Source: Amycolatopsis thermoflava N1165 (GTDB taxonomy: Bacteria > Actinomycetota > Actinomycetes > Mycobacteriales > Pseudonocardiaceae). Taken from it: DNA of 64,000 nt. The stretch is taken from positions 6,651,909 through 6,715,908 of the forward strand of contig NZ_KI421511.1 in NCBI RefSeq assembly GCF_000473265.1, given 5' to 3'. How positions within the stretch are numbered: position 1 is the stretch's first letter; the number at the start of each line of letters is the position of its first letter. The notes under the pieces are model-generated. The model saw nothing but the letters and a program-made list of their open reading frames with translations, did no database searches and was not told the origin of the DNA. Positions 35,785 to 44,206 of the stretch are shown here, piece by piece. A program made the position numbers and the translations under genes.

Positions 35785-37233
35785 GTGGGGCTCAACACGG
35801 GTACTGACGGACAGTCCGAACTGACGAACACAGGTACCCGGGGCCAGGCGCCACCCGCCGACCGCGCCGCCTGCACCGCGCCCTCCGGCCGGATGCGTCC
35901 CAAGCCCGCCGCCACCCCGGCCGCGGAGCCCGAGGAGAAGGCGCAGCCGAAGGCGAGCATGTTCGCCTCGCTGCGGGTGCCCAACTACCGGTTGTTCTTC
36001 TCCGGCCAGATCATCTCCAACATCGGCACCTGGATGCAGCGCATCGCGCAGGACTGGCTGGTGTTCGAGCTGTCCGGGAACAACCCGGTGGCGCTGGGGA
36101 TCGCGGTGGCGCTGCAGTTCCTGCCGACGCTGATGCTGTCCCTGTGGGCCGGTGTGCTCGCCGACCGGGTGGACAAGCGCAAGCTGTGCATCGCCATCCA
36201 GAGCGGCATCGGGGTGCAGGCGCTGGTGCTCGGGCTGCTCGACGTGTCCGGGGTGGTGACCCTGTGGCAGGTCTACGTGCTGTGCTTCGTGCTGGGTGTC
36301 TTCAGCTCGCTGGACGTGCCGGCGCGGCAGTCGTTCGTCGCGGAGATGGTGGGGCGCAAGCAGATCACGAACGCGGTCGCGTTGAACTCGTCGGTGTTCA
36401 ACATGGCGCGGATCGTCGGACCCGCCATCGCCGGGTTCGCGATCACGTGGGTCGGCACCGGGTGGATGTTCCTGGCGAACGCGGTCAGCACGCTGGCCGT
36501 GATCACCGGGTTGCTGCTGATGGACCCGGACAAGCTGTTCCGCGGCCCGGCCGTCGCGCGGGCCAAGGGGCAGCTGCGCGAGGGGCTGGCCTACGTGCGC
36601 GGGCGGTCGGACCTGGTTTCGCTGATGGTGCTGGTGTTCTTCGTCAGCACTTTCGGTATCACGTTCTTCACGTCGCTGGCCATCGTGGCGGGCAACGTGT
36701 TCGGTACGCAGGCCGACGGGTACGGGCTGTTGTCGACGCTGCTCGCGGTCGGGACGTTCACGGGTTCGCTGATGGCGGCCCGGCGCGGGGCGCGGGGCCG
36801 TCCGCGGGTGCGGCTGCTGTTGATCGCGGCGTTCAGCCTGGGCGCGGTCGAGTTCGTCGCCGGGTTCATGCCGACCTACCTGGCGTTCGGCATCGCGCTG
36901 ATCCCGCTGGGGTTCGCCACGATCACGTTCCTGAACACGGCGAACTCGCTGGTGCAGACGTCGGTGAGCCCGGAGATGCGCGGCCGCGTCATGGGGCTCT
37001 ACGTGCTCGTGCTGATCGGCGGCAACCCCATCGGCGGCCCGATGGTCGGCTGGATGGCCGACACCTTCGGCGGCCGGTCCCCGTTCCTCATCGGAGGCGT
37101 GATCTCCGCGGTGGCCGCCGTGGCGTGCGCGGTGGTGCTGGCCCGCCGCGGCGGCATGACGCGGCCGGTGCGCCTGGCCGGCCTGCGGGTGCTCAACGCG
37201 CGGCGCCGCTCGGACCGGTCGCAGGCCGCCTGA
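35785..37233 (+). CDS. MFS transporter (EntS/MFS_3-type exporter)
   Basis: 482 aa. A ~55-residue hydrophilic N terminus (TGTDGQSELTNTGTRGQ) precedes 12 membrane segments. Motifs: SLRVPNYRLFFSGQIISNIG, WMQRIAQDWLVFELSGNNP, LADRVDKRKLCI after TM2, and VPARQSFVAEMVGRKQITNA, typical of the enterobactin-exporter-like MFS_3 family. GTG start 2 nt after the marR stop. The last 49 bp reappear at 37518-37567 as part of a mosaic duplication. Confidence 0.9.
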   Translation: MGLNTGTDGQSELTNTGTRGQAPPADRAACTAPSGRMRPKPAATPAAEPEEKAQPKASMFASLRVPNYRLFFSGQIISNIGTWMQRIAQDWLVFELSGNNPVALGIAVALQFLPTLMLSLWAGVLADRVDKRKLCIAIQSGIGVQALVLGLLDVSGVVTLWQVYVLCFVLGVFSSLDVPARQSFVAEMVGRKQITNAVALNSSVFNMARIVGPAIAGFAITWVGTGWMFLANAVSTLAVITGLLLMDPDKLFRGPAVARAKGQLREGLAYVRGRSDLVSLMVLVFFVSTFGITFFTSLAIVAGNVFGTQADGYGLLSTLLAVGTFTGSLMAARRGARGRPRVRLLLIAAFSLGAVEFVAGFMPTYLAFGIALIPLGFATITFLNTANSLVQTSVSPEMRGRVMGLYVLVLIGGNPIGGPMVGWMADTFGGRSPFLIGGVISAVAAVACAVVLARRGGMTRPVRLAGLRVLNARRRSDRSQAA

Positions 37234-37234
37234 C
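37185..37234 (+). repeat. MFS 3' end, source copy of the duplication
   Basis: 50 bp identical to 37518-37567. It covers the last codons and stop of the MFS gene. Confidence 0.85.
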
Positions 37235-37370
37235 GCGCTGGTGCCCGGGTGCCGCTCGGTGTCGTGACTTGTGACGTGTATGGGGAGGACCTTCGGGCCG
37301 AGTGCCTGGATCACCCGAGTGACCTGACCGTCCACACCCCGTGGGGCACACGGGTGCTCGGACGCTGGGG

Positions 37371-37520
37371 CTCAGCGTCCGAGGAGGGCGGGTAGCACCG
37401 TTTCCGCGAGTGACTTCAGGTCGCGGCCTGTGCCGGTGAACGCCAGTTCCTGGCTCGAGTCCTGATCGAGCTTCACTGCCACTACCTCGTCGGTGATCAG
37501 GGCGGGGCGGCCGGCCAGCG
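37371..37520 (-). pseudogene. Orphan C-terminal fragment of the neighbouring secreted protein gene
   Basis: 150 bp matching 37576-37725 at 145 positions. In the gene's frame all five differences are synonymous (TCC/TCA, CTA/CTC, GAG/GAA, GTG/GTA, GCG/GCA), so the fragment still encodes the same ~49 C-terminal residues and stop but has no start or upstream part. A GGACGCTG/CAGCGTCC hairpin (37360-37380) covers its stop codon. Confidence 0.8.
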
Positions 37521-37567
37521 GGTGCTCAACGCGCGGCGCCGCTCGGACCGGTCGCAGGCCGCCTGAC
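37518..37567 (+). repeat. Second copy of the MFS 3' end
   Basis: Exact 50-bp repeat of 37185-37234, including the MFS stop, fused directly to the end of the orphan fragment at 37520. Confidence 0.85.
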
Positions 37568-37576
37568 CGGCGGACC

Positions 37577-38563
37577 TCAGCGTCCGAGGAGGGCGGGTAG
37601 CACCGTCTCCGCTAGGGACTTCAGGTCGCGGCCTGTGCCGGTGAACGCCAGTTCCTGGCTCGAGTCCTGATCGAGCTTCACCGCCACCACCTCGTCGGTG
37701 ATCAGGGCGGGGCGGCCGGCCAGCGTGTCCGGGTACGCGCGCGGTGTCACGTCGTCCGTCAGGGCGGCTTGCACGGTGCGCACCGTGCAGCGGCCGTCGA
37801 ACCTCGGCTTCGCCGCCGACGGGCTCGTGCCCATCGCCCTTGCGAGCTGCGTGCACAGCTGCCACGACACCACCGGCCACGGCGCGTCCTGAATGCCGTA
37901 ACCCGGGATCGGCTCGGTCACCCGCATGGCGATCACCGCGTCGCGGCCCTGTGCGGGCAGGTCCGGGCCGGGCGCCATCGTCGCGTCGATGACGTCCCGC
38001 GCGATCGACGTGGCGAGGTCGTCCAGCGTGAGGCCCGGGCGCGTGACGGCGTAGCGGGTGATGTCGAGGCGCAGGTACGGGTGGACCTCGCCACTGGGCG
38101 CGTCGTCGACCAGGTGGACGTTGAGCCGCGCGTTGACGGTGCCGCTCGACTCGACCTCCGCAGCCCGCCCGGACACCGTCACCGACTGCGGCGACCGGAG
38201 GGTGGCGGGCACGTTGTCGAGGCGCAGGCTGACGTCGAGGCTCCCGGTGACGAGGTGGCAGACGCTGCCCCGCACCTCGCGCAGCGTGGCGCCGCCGAGC
38301 ACCGCCTCCCAGCGCTGCTCGGACAACGCCTGGCACAGCACGTGACCGGAACTGCCCGCGGGCAGCGCGGCCAGCATCTCGCCGGAGGGCATCGGCACGC
38401 GGCGCGGCAGTTCGCCGTCCTTGCCCGGCCACACGGCGGGCAGGCCGGGGGCGGGCGGCGGCGCGTCGCTGCCCTGCGACCACAGGTAGCCGGCCGCGCC
38501 GGCGACGGAGGCGAAGGACAGCAGCACGCCGAGCACGATCGCGATCACTGTCGACGTCTTCAC
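37577..38563 (-). CDS. Secreted/membrane-anchored hypothetical protein
   Basis: 328 aa. A signal anchor (TSTVIAIVLGVLLSFASVAGAAGYLW) is followed by a proline-rich stalk (SDAPPPAPGLPAV) and a large extracytoplasmic domain with six or so cysteines (VLCQALSEQ, SVCHLVTG, WQLCTQL, GRCTVRT). No family recognised with confidence; similar proteins are common in Pseudonocardiaceae. GTG at 38563 fixed by TAGCGT 7 nt upstream. The last 49 codons are duplicated at 37371-37520. Confidence 0.78.
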   Translation of the reverse strand: MKTSTVIAIVLGVLLSFASVAGAAGYLWSQGSDAPPPAPGLPAVWPGKDGELPRRVPMPSGEMLAALPAGSSGHVLCQALSEQRWEAVLGGATLREVRGSVCHLVTGSLDVSLRLDNVPATLRSPQSVTVSGRAAEVESSGTVNARLNVHLVDDAPSGEVHPYLRLDITRYAVTRPGLTLDDLATSIARDVIDATMAPGPDLPAQGRDAVIAMRVTEPIPGYGIQDAPWPVVSWQLCTQLARAMGTSPSAAKPRFDGRCTVRTVQAALTDDVTPRAYPDTLAGRPALITDEVVAVKLDQDSSQELAFTGTGRDLKSLAETVLPALLGR

Positions 38564-38570
38564 ACGGCAA

Positions 38571-38576
38571 ACGCTA
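38571..38576 (-). promoter_or_regulatory. -10 hexamer TAGCGT, leaderless start
   Basis: TAGCGT lies 7 nt before the GTG at 38563 (minus strand). Confidence 0.55.
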
Positions 38577-38598
38577 TCCGGTGACCGAGCGAGTTCGA

Positions 38599-39468
38599 TC
38601 AGTGATCCCCGGTTGGCGGAAGGGGCTGCCACGCCGGTGCGCCGCCGCCCCGCCGGACCCGCCCGAACACCACGTCGGCGAAGTGGATGCCGAACCCGAT
38701 CGTGTCCGGTTCGGACAGTTCGGCGACGAGGCGGGCGCGGTGCGCGGCGGCGCGGGCCGGATCGTGGTCGACCGCCGCCGAGAACTCCGGGTGGTCCACC
38801 TGGACCGGTGAGTGCAGCGCGTCGCCGAACGCGATGAGCCGCTTCCCGCCGCCGCTGATCACGTACTCGGCGTGACCTGCGGTGTGGCCCGCGCTGATCC
38901 GGATCCGCACGCCGGGGAAAATCTCCTGCCAGTCGCGCACCGTGCGGACCCGCGGCGCCAGCGCGGCGATGTCGCGTGCCGTCGCGTCGCGCGCGGCCCA
39001 TTCCGGTTCGGCGACCAGGTAGTCGGCGTGCGCGAAGAGGGGCTGGTCGGGAGCGAGGTGCCAGGCCCAGCCGGTGTGGTCGGGGTGCAGGTGCGTGAAC
39101 GCCACCGCCTCGATGCCGGCGGGGGACCGGCCGAGCGCGGCCAGGTTCGCCGGCAGCGCACCGCCGCGGATCGCGCCGCGCGGCGTGCCCGGATCGGGTG
39201 GCAGGGACTCCGGCCCGAAGCCGGCGTCGATGAGCAGCGCGCGGTCGCCGTGCTCGACGAGCAGCCCGCCGAGGCTCGCCACCAGGTGACCGGAGTCGTC
39301 CAGGTACTCCGGGTGCGCGTGCCAGAAGTCGTCGGTGGTGTCCGGCAGCCAGCCGCGCGGCGGCAGGTGCACCACGCCGTCCGGCACGAACGTCACCCTC
39401 GTGTCGCCCAGCCGCAGTGAGTGGATGCCGGCCTGCCGTCGCAGGCGCTCGTCGGAAGAGGTGATCAT
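38599..39468 (-). CDS. Metallo-beta-lactamase-fold hydrolase
   Basis: 289 aa. Metal motif THLHPDHTGWAWH (residues ~124-136), ISAGHTAGHAEYV, and FGDALHSPVQ with a third metal-site residue; this layout fits the lactonase/AidC-like branch of MBL hydrolases. Divergent from a MarR gene across a clear operator. ATG at 39468 is 7 nt after TACGGT. Substrate unknown; quorum-quenching lactonase activity is only a possibility. Confidence 0.9.
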   Translation of the reverse strand: MITSSDERLRRQAGIHSLRLGDTRVTFVPDGVVHLPPRGWLPDTTDDFWHAHPEYLDDSGHLVASLGGLLVEHGDRALLIDAGFGPESLPPDPGTPRGAIRGGALPANLAALGRSPAGIEAVAFTHLHPDHTGWAWHLAPDQPLFAHADYLVAEPEWAARDATARDIAALAPRVRTVRDWQEIFPGVRIRISAGHTAGHAEYVISGGGKRLIAFGDALHSPVQVDHPEFSAAVDHDPARAAAHRARLVAELSEPDTIGFGIHFADVVFGRVRRGGGAPAWQPLPPTGDH

Positions 39469-39475
39469 GCGTCCG

Positions 39476-39481
39476 ACCGTA
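39476..39481 (-). promoter_or_regulatory. -10 hexamer TACGGT, leaderless start
   Basis: TACGGT lies 7 nt before the MBL ATG at 39468 (minus strand). Confidence 0.55.
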
Positions 39482-39489
39482 AAGCATCA

Positions 39490-39508
39490 AGCTTGAAACA
39501 TTCAAGCT
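39490..39508. promoter_or_regulatory. MarR operator AGCTTGAA-ACA-TTCAAGCT
   Basis: Perfect 8-bp arms with a 3-nt spacer, midway between the divergent MBL and MarR genes. A MarR dimer bound here would block the MBL promoter. Confidence 0.65.
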
Positions 39509-39534
39509 GAAAATGTACTGACTTGACGGATCAC

Positions 39535-39540
39535 TACGAT
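39535..39540 (+). promoter_or_regulatory. -10 hexamer TACGAT, leaderless start
   Basis: TACGAT lies 6 nt before the MarR ATG at 39547. Confidence 0.5.
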
Positions 39541-39546
39541 GGGAGC

Positions 39547-39978
39547 ATGGAACCGCAGGTCATCGCCGAACGGGAGCTGTGCGGGCTGGTGAACGGGCTG
39601 GCCCAGCAGATCGCCGACCACGTCCGGGAGCGCGCCGCCGCTCTCGGGCTCACCGCGCCACAGGCGACCGCGTTGCGGGAGATGACGGGGCCGATGACCA
39701 TGCGCGAACTGGCCGAGCGGATGAGCTGCGAGCCGTCCAATGCCACCTTTGTCGTGGACAAGCTCGAGAAGCTGGAGCTGGTCGAACGCCGGCCGCACCC
39801 CACGGACCGCCGCGCCCGCCAGCTCGTCCTCACCGCGAAGGGCGAGGAGCTGCGCGGCAAGCTCCTCGACCTCCTCGTGCGCGACTCGCCGCTCGCCGCT
39901 CTCGACGCCGGCGAGCAGCGCGCGCTCCACGGGCTGCTGGAGCGGGCGATCGTCCGCCGCGATCACACCGACGGGTGA
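39547..39978 (+). CDS. MarR-family transcriptional regulator
   Basis: 143 aa. Winged helix: LTAPQATALREMTGPMTMRE, recognition helix MSCEPSNATFVVDKLEKLEL, wing [23 protein letters not shown] at 39547 from the hexamer upstream. Divergent from the MBL hydrolase, with an inverted repeat between. Close paralogue of the MarR protein at 18322, sharing the SNATFV recognition helix and PHPTDRRA wing, although their operators here look different. Confidence 0.9.
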   Translation: MEPQVIAERELCGLVNGLAQQIADHVRERAAALGLTAPQATALREMTGPMTMRELAERMSCEPSNATFVVDKLEKLELVERRPHPTDRRARQLVLTAKGEELRGKLLDLLVRDSPLAALDAGEQRALHGLLERAIVRRDHTDG

Positions 39979-40017
39979 ACGGACGATCTCCCGGAACCGG
40001 CCCCTTGCGAGGCTTGG

Positions 40018-40036
40018 TGAAGTTAGGCTAACCTAA
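40018..40036. promoter_or_regulatory. Orphan IdeR/DtxR iron box
   Basis: TGAAGTTAGGCTAACCTAA matches the 19-bp IdeR/DtxR consensus TTAGGTTAGGCTAACCTAA at 17 positions. It lies 39 bp after the MarR stop and 30 bp beyond the stop of the convergent N-acetyltransferase gene; no credible gene starts next to it on either strand. Confidence 0.7.
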
Positions 40037-40066
40037 TGCTTGTCCGCTTCGTGGTGGGAGCGGCAG

Positions 40067-40855
40067 TCAGTTCGGGAACGGGCGGAGCCCCGGTGCCGGG
40101 AAGGATCCCAGCACCGGGGCTTCGTTCATGTCGATCCCGAAATGCACGCGGTAGGCCTCGACCTTCTCGGCGTCGCTCAGCTCGCGCTCGGCCCGCTTGC
40201 CGTCGACCGTCTCGATCAGCTTGTCGCCCGCCAGGGTGACTCGCCCGGACGGCGTCGAGATCGTGCTCAGCACGTTCTGCGTGAAGTGCGACTCCGGCGA
40301 AGTGGCCTGCCACCAGCAGGTCGGGCCGAAGTCGGACAACTGCCGCGGGCGCTTCTCCAGCCGGTAGGCCGGCTCGCCGTTCAGCCGCACCTCGATGTCC
40401 CCGTCCGGCGCGTCCACCACCAGGAACTCGCCCTCGGGGTCGGTCTGCGGCTCGCACGCCGTCAGCCGCAGCGGGTGGCGGGCGAAGCGGCCGAAGCCCA
40501 CGTCGGCCAGCCACGGCTCCTCCAGGTCGACCCGCAGCGCCAGGTGGTCGAACGGCGGGCCCCACCGGCCGCCGCCGAACACGCGGGCGCCCAGCAGGGT
40601 CACGCTGAAGCCCAGCTCGCGCAGGAGGGCCCCGAACAGGCCGTTGAGCTCGTAGCAGAACCCGCCGCGGCGGCGCCGGACGACCTTGTCGAACAACGCG
40701 TCCTCGTCCAGCACGATCCGCTCGGGCAGGTGCACGCTGAGGTTCTCGAACGGAACCGTCAGCAGGTGGGCTTCGTGCAGCTCCCGCAGCGCCGCCGGGG
40801 TGGGGGCGGTGGGACGGCCGGCTCCGATGCGGGCCAGGTACGCGTCGACATCCAT
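40067..40855 (-). CDS. nat: Arylamine N-acetyltransferase
   Basis: 262 aa. Catalytic triad Cys67 (RGGFCYELNG), His104 (FDHLALRV), Asp118 (WLADVGFG) at the family spacing, and the N-terminal TVPFENLSVHL. Transfers acetyl from acetyl-CoA (or propionyl) to arylamines and hydrazines such as isoniazid. ATG at 40855. It lies downstream of sodA on the same strand but a strong terminator separates them, so it is probably transcribed independently. Confidence 0.94.
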   Translation of the reverse strand: MDVDAYLARIGAGRPTAPTPAALRELHEAHLLTVPFENLSVHLPERIVLDEDALFDKVVRRRRGGFCYELNGLFGALLRELGFSVTLLGARVFGGGRWGPPFDHLALRVDLEEPWLADVGFGRFARHPLRLTACEPQTDPEGEFLVVDAPDGDIEVRLNGEPAYRLEKRPRQLSDFGPTCWWQATSPESHFTQNVLSTISTPSGRVTLAGDKLIETVDGKRAERELSDAEKVEAYRVHFGIDMNEAPVLGSFPAPGLRPFPN

Positions 40856-40897
40856 GGCAGCCAGCCTGCACCCTCCACTGTGGTCGAGGTCAAGCGC

Positions 40898-40942
40898 AAA
40901 AAAAAGAAGGGCCCTGTCCGCGCGGGTGCGCGGAAGGACCCC
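40898..40942 (-). terminator. Intrinsic terminator of sodA
   Basis: TCCGCGC/GCGCGGA stem flanked by further GC pairing (GGTCCT side), followed on the minus strand by TTCTTTTTTTT. One of the few classic U-tract terminators in the window. Confidence 0.85.
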
Positions 40943-40956
40943 TCGATCAGGCTCGC

Positions 40957-41577
40957 TCAGAGGAGCAGGCCGTTGCCGCCGGAAACGGCGTTGTCGAAGC
41001 GCTTGCTGATCTCGCCCCAGTTGTAGACGTTCCACAGCGCCTTGACGTAGTCCGCCTTGACGTTCTTGTAGTCGAGGTAGAAGGCGTGCTCCCACACGTC
41101 GACCAGCAGGATCGGCACGGTCGGCAGGATCAGGTTGTTGTGGTGGTCGCGCAGCTGCTGCGTGATCAGCGTCTTGCCGATCGGGTCCCACGACAGGGCG
41201 GCCCAGCCGTTGCCCTGGATCGTCGTGGCGACCGCGTTGAACTGCGCCTGGAACTTGTCGAACGAGCCGAACGCCTCGTCGATCGCCGAGGCCAGCTCAC
41301 CGGTCGGCTTGTCGCCGCCTTCGGGGGACAGGATCTTCCACCACACCACGTGGTTGGCGTGCCCGGCCAGGTTGAACGCCAGCGTGGTCTCCAGGCCGAC
41401 GATCGAGCCGAAGTCGCCCTTGTCCCGAGCCTCCGCGAGCTTGTCCAGGGTGTCGTTGGCCCCCTTGACGTAGGTCGCGTGGTGCTTGCTGTGGTGCAGC
41501 TCGTTGATCTGACCCGAGATGTGCGGGGCGAGCGCGCCGTAGTCGTAGTCGAGGTCAGGAAGCTCGTAGCGGGCCAT
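40957..41577 (-). CDS. sodA: Superoxide dismutase, Fe/Mn family
   Basis: 206 aa. Metal ligands His28 (NELHHSKHH), His76 ([10 protein letters not shown]), Asp160 and His164 ([14 protein letters not shown]) are all present at canonical numbering. His145 sits where the M. tuberculosis iron SOD has His, but metal choice cannot be decided from this alone. No signal peptide. GGAGGG precedes the ATG. A terminator with a U-tract follows the gene. Confidence 0.97.
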   Translation of the reverse strand: MARYELPDLDYDYGALAPHISGQINELHHSKHHATYVKGANDTLDKLAEARDKGDFGSIVGLETTLAFNLAGHANHVVWWKILSPEGGDKPTGELASAIDEAFGSFDKFQAQFNAVATTIQGNGWAALSWDPIGKTLITQQLRDHHNNLILPTVPILLVDVWEHAFYLDYKNVKADYVKALWNVYNWGEISKRFDNAVSGGNGLLL

Positions 41578-41740
41578 CAGCCCTCCTTCTTGTCTGACGC
41601 AGAGTCCCTTGCGGTATCAAAACCTAGTCCTCGCGCGCGCAGGAAGCTAACTGGGGAGCCGCTGTCCGCACTGCGGGAACCGGTCATGCGGCAAGCCTGC
41701 AATCTCCAGCTAGATGGAGGTCAACGGGGTGTGCGGATGA

Positions 41741-42421
41741 TCACTGCACCAGGTCGTCGAGCACCGCGATGTTGAACTCGAAGGCCACCAGCGTCTCGGT
41801 GACGATCCGGTCGCGCTCGGCCCCGGTCCACGGGGTGTCGTCGAGCAGCGCCTTGTACCGCTTCCGGAACGCGGGGACGTTGTCGATGTCGTCGAAGTGG
41901 TAGAACAGCGCGCCCGGCCCCTCGACGCCGTGGGCCTTGGCCAGCAGCTTGCGCACCGCCTGGCCGCCGGCGAGGTCGCCGAGGTAGCGCGTGTAGTGGT
42001 GGGCCACGTAGCCGCCGGCCCAGTCGAAGGCGACCGCCCGGATGCGGCGCACGTAGTCCTCGGTCGCGGGCACCGGCGTGACGCGGTCCCGCCACTGCTC
42101 GCCGTAGAGGAACTCCAGGTCGGCCGCCAGCGCGGGCACCCGGCGCAGCTCGTCGAACACGAACCGGCCGCCGACCGGGTCGCGGCGCATCGCGTCCGCG
42201 GCCTCCTCGATGGCCTGGTAGATGAACCAGTACTGGGCCGCCAGCCGGGCGTAGTCGGTCAGGTCCAGGTCGCCGTTGAACAGGTCCCGCATGTACCGGG
42301 AGTGGTGTGCCCGGTCGTGCGCCCGCCGTGTCGACTCCCTCAGGGTGGTCGAGAACGGGGTCTGGGTCAGGTCCGAGTCAACCGCGAGGGGAGCCGCCAT
42401 GAGTGGCACTGTAAGCGACAT
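41741..42421 (-). CDS. Heme oxygenase (HmuO-type)
   Basis: 226 aa. Proximal heme His35 in STRRAHDRAHHSRYM; distal helix YTRYLGDLAGGQAVRK with the flexible GDLxGG. Degrades heme to biliverdin, CO and iron for iron acquisition. ATG at 42421 is used; ATG at 42400 (MAAPLAVDS) is an alternative, and neither has a Shine-Dalgarno sequence. An iron box covers the promoter 4 nt upstream, so expression is expected only in low iron, as for C. diphtheriae hmuO. No heme-uptake genes are adjacent. Confidence 0.94.
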   Translation of the reverse strand: MSLTVPLMAAPLAVDSDLTQTPFSTTLRESTRRAHDRAHHSRYMRDLFNGDLDLTDYARLAAQYWFIYQAIEEAADAMRRDPVGGRFVFDELRRVPALAADLEFLYGEQWRDRVTPVPATEDYVRRIRAVAFDWAGGYVAHHYTRYLGDLAGGQAVRKLLAKAHGVEGPGALFYHFDDIDNVPAFRKRYKALLDDTPWTGAERDRIVTETLVAFEFNIAVLDDLVQ

Positions 42422-42425
42422 CGGT

Positions 42426-42444
42426 CACTTAGGCTACCCTAACA
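42426..42444. promoter_or_regulatory. IdeR/DtxR iron box at heme oxygenase promoter
   Basis: TTAGGCTACCCTAA (42429-42442) matches 13 of the 14 bases of the consensus right half TTAGGCTAACCTAA. It overlaps a possible -10 (TAGCCT, minus strand, 42431-42436). Confidence 0.65.
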
Positions 42445-42476
42445 AGGCCGGATTGACCCGAACAGAGCCCGGTTGA

Positions 42477-43979
42477 TCACGGAGTGTCCACGGGCCAGGT
42501 GTGCACGGCCTCGCCGCTCCGGCTCAGCTCCAGGTAGCGGCCGAGCATCGTGCTCAGCGCGGTCTCGCGGTCGGCGCCGCGGTCCTCCGCTCCGGTGACG
42601 ACCGCCCGCTGCCACCACGCGCCGTTGCGGCGGGTCAGGCAGCGCTGCTCGATGACGCCGAGGTAGCGGTCGATGGCCGCTTCGGACACGTCCGCGCTGC
42701 GCAGGCCCTCCACCGCGAGCGGCAACAGCACGCGCAGCACCAGTTCGTCCGGCGGCACCCAGCCCTGGCCGGGCCAGTAGAGCTGCGCGTCGAACCCGTT
42801 GCGCGCACCGGCGTACAGGTTCTCCTCCGCCGCCTGGAACGACATCTGTGTCCACACCGGACGCTCGGCCTCGGCGAGCGCCCGCTGCGTGCCGTAGAAG
42901 AACGCCGCGTTGGCCATCATGTCGAGCACCGTCGGGCCGGCGGGCAGCACGCGGTTCTCCACGCGCAGGTGCGGCTTGCCGTCCACCACGTCGTAGACCG
43001 GGCGGTTCCAGCGCCACACGGTTCCGTTGTGCAGCATCAGTTCCGTGAGCTTCGGCGCCTGCCCGGACTCGAGGGTCTCCAGCGGGTCCTCGCTGTCGGT
43101 CTCCGGCAGCAGGCCGGGGAAGTAGCGGACGTTCTCCTCGAACAGGTCGAAGATCGAGGTGATCCACCGCTCGCCGAACCACACCCGCGGCCGCACCCCC
43201 TGGTTGCGCAGCTCCTCCGGGCGCGTGTCGGTGGCCTGCAGGAACAGCGGGATGCGGGTCTCGTGCCACAGCGCCTTGCCGAGCAGGAACGGCGAGTTCG
43301 CGCCGACGGCCACCTGCACGCCGGCCAGGCACTGCGCGGCGTTCCAGTGGGTGGCGAACTCCTCCGGCGCCACCTGCACGTGCAACTGCACCGACGTGCA
43401 CGCGGCCTCGGGCAGGATGGACTCCGAGTAGGCGCGCAACCGCTCCGGGTTGTGCCCGCCGAGCGGGGCGCCGTCCATGGACAGCGTCATGTTCTCCCCG
43501 CGGGCGGCGAAAATCTGGTCGTTGAGCAGCGTGTACCGGGTGTTGTTGGTGATCCACTTCTGGTCGAAGTGGTCCTCCGCCAGTGTCGGCAGGATGCCGA
43601 TGACGGCCAGCCGAGCGCCCGCGGCGGTCGCGTTCCGGTCGGCCTCGCCCAGGTAGCCGACCAGATCGTGCTCCAACTCGATCGCGGACTTCCCGGCGAG
43701 CGGGCGCGGCGGCACGTTCAGCTCGATGTTGTGCTGGGACAGTTCGGTGGTGAAGGACTCGTCGTCCAGCGCCTCCAGCACGGCGCTGTTCGACATGGAC
43801 GGCCGCAGCCGGTCGTCCACCAGGTTCAGTTCGACCTCGAGCCCGATGTGTCTTCGCGGGAACGAAAAGCTGTCGTCGGCGAGCATCCTGGCCAGGGTGT
43901 CCAGGCACCGCTGGAGCTTGTGCCGGTACCGCGCCCGGTCCCGGGGGCTGAAGGCTTCCGCCGACACGTCCTTGCCCAT
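42477..43979 (-). CDS. Glutamate-cysteine ligase family (GCS2) carboxylate-amine ligase
   Basis: 500 aa. GCS2-type fold: IGLEVELNLVDDRLRPSMSN, ELSQHNIELNVPPRPL, a metal/ATP region SVQLHVQVAPEEFATHWNAA, and VENRVLPAGPTVLDMMAN. Longer than the ~370-aa YbdK branch. Catalyses ATP-dependent gamma-peptide bond formation; a true gamma-glutamylcysteine product (ergothioneine, glutathione) is not certain since mycothiol users lack glutathione. ATG at 43979. Divergent from the SpoU methyltransferase. Confidence 0.85.
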   Translation of the reverse strand: MGKDVSAEAFSPRDRARYRHKLQRCLDTLARMLADDSFSFPRRHIGLEVELNLVDDRLRPSMSNSAVLEALDDESFTTELSQHNIELNVPPRPLAGKSAIELEHDLVGYLGEADRNATAAGARLAVIGILPTLAEDHFDQKWITNNTRYTLLNDQIFAARGENMTLSMDGAPLGGHNPERLRAYSESILPEAACTSVQLHVQVAPEEFATHWNAAQCLAGVQVAVGANSPFLLGKALWHETRIPLFLQATDTRPEELRNQGVRPRVWFGERWITSIFDLFEENVRYFPGLLPETDSEDPLETLESGQAPKLTELMLHNGTVWRWNRPVYDVVDGKPHLRVENRVLPAGPTVLDMMANAAFFYGTQRALAEAERPVWTQMSFQAAEENLYAGARNGFDAQLYWPGQGWVPPDELVLRVLLPLAVEGLRSADVSEAAIDRYLGVIEQRCLTRRNGAWWQRAVVTGAEDRGADRETALSTMLGRYLELSRSGEAVHTWPVDTP

Positions 43980-44206
43980 GCCATCCCTGCTCTTGTCCTC
44001 GGCCGCTGCTGTGGTGATCGCCGCGGCACCCCGGCCGACAACGGTCGCACAACGATCGTCACGAGGTCATCGGCCAAAACGGTGGCTCCGCCACGACGCG
44101 CCCCACCGCGGCCCCCGCTGGTCCGTTCGGCCCAGTGGTACGCATGACGTTCGGAGCACCCACCCCGACGACGGAGGATCTACCCCGAAGCCGCAGACTT
44201 CATGCC

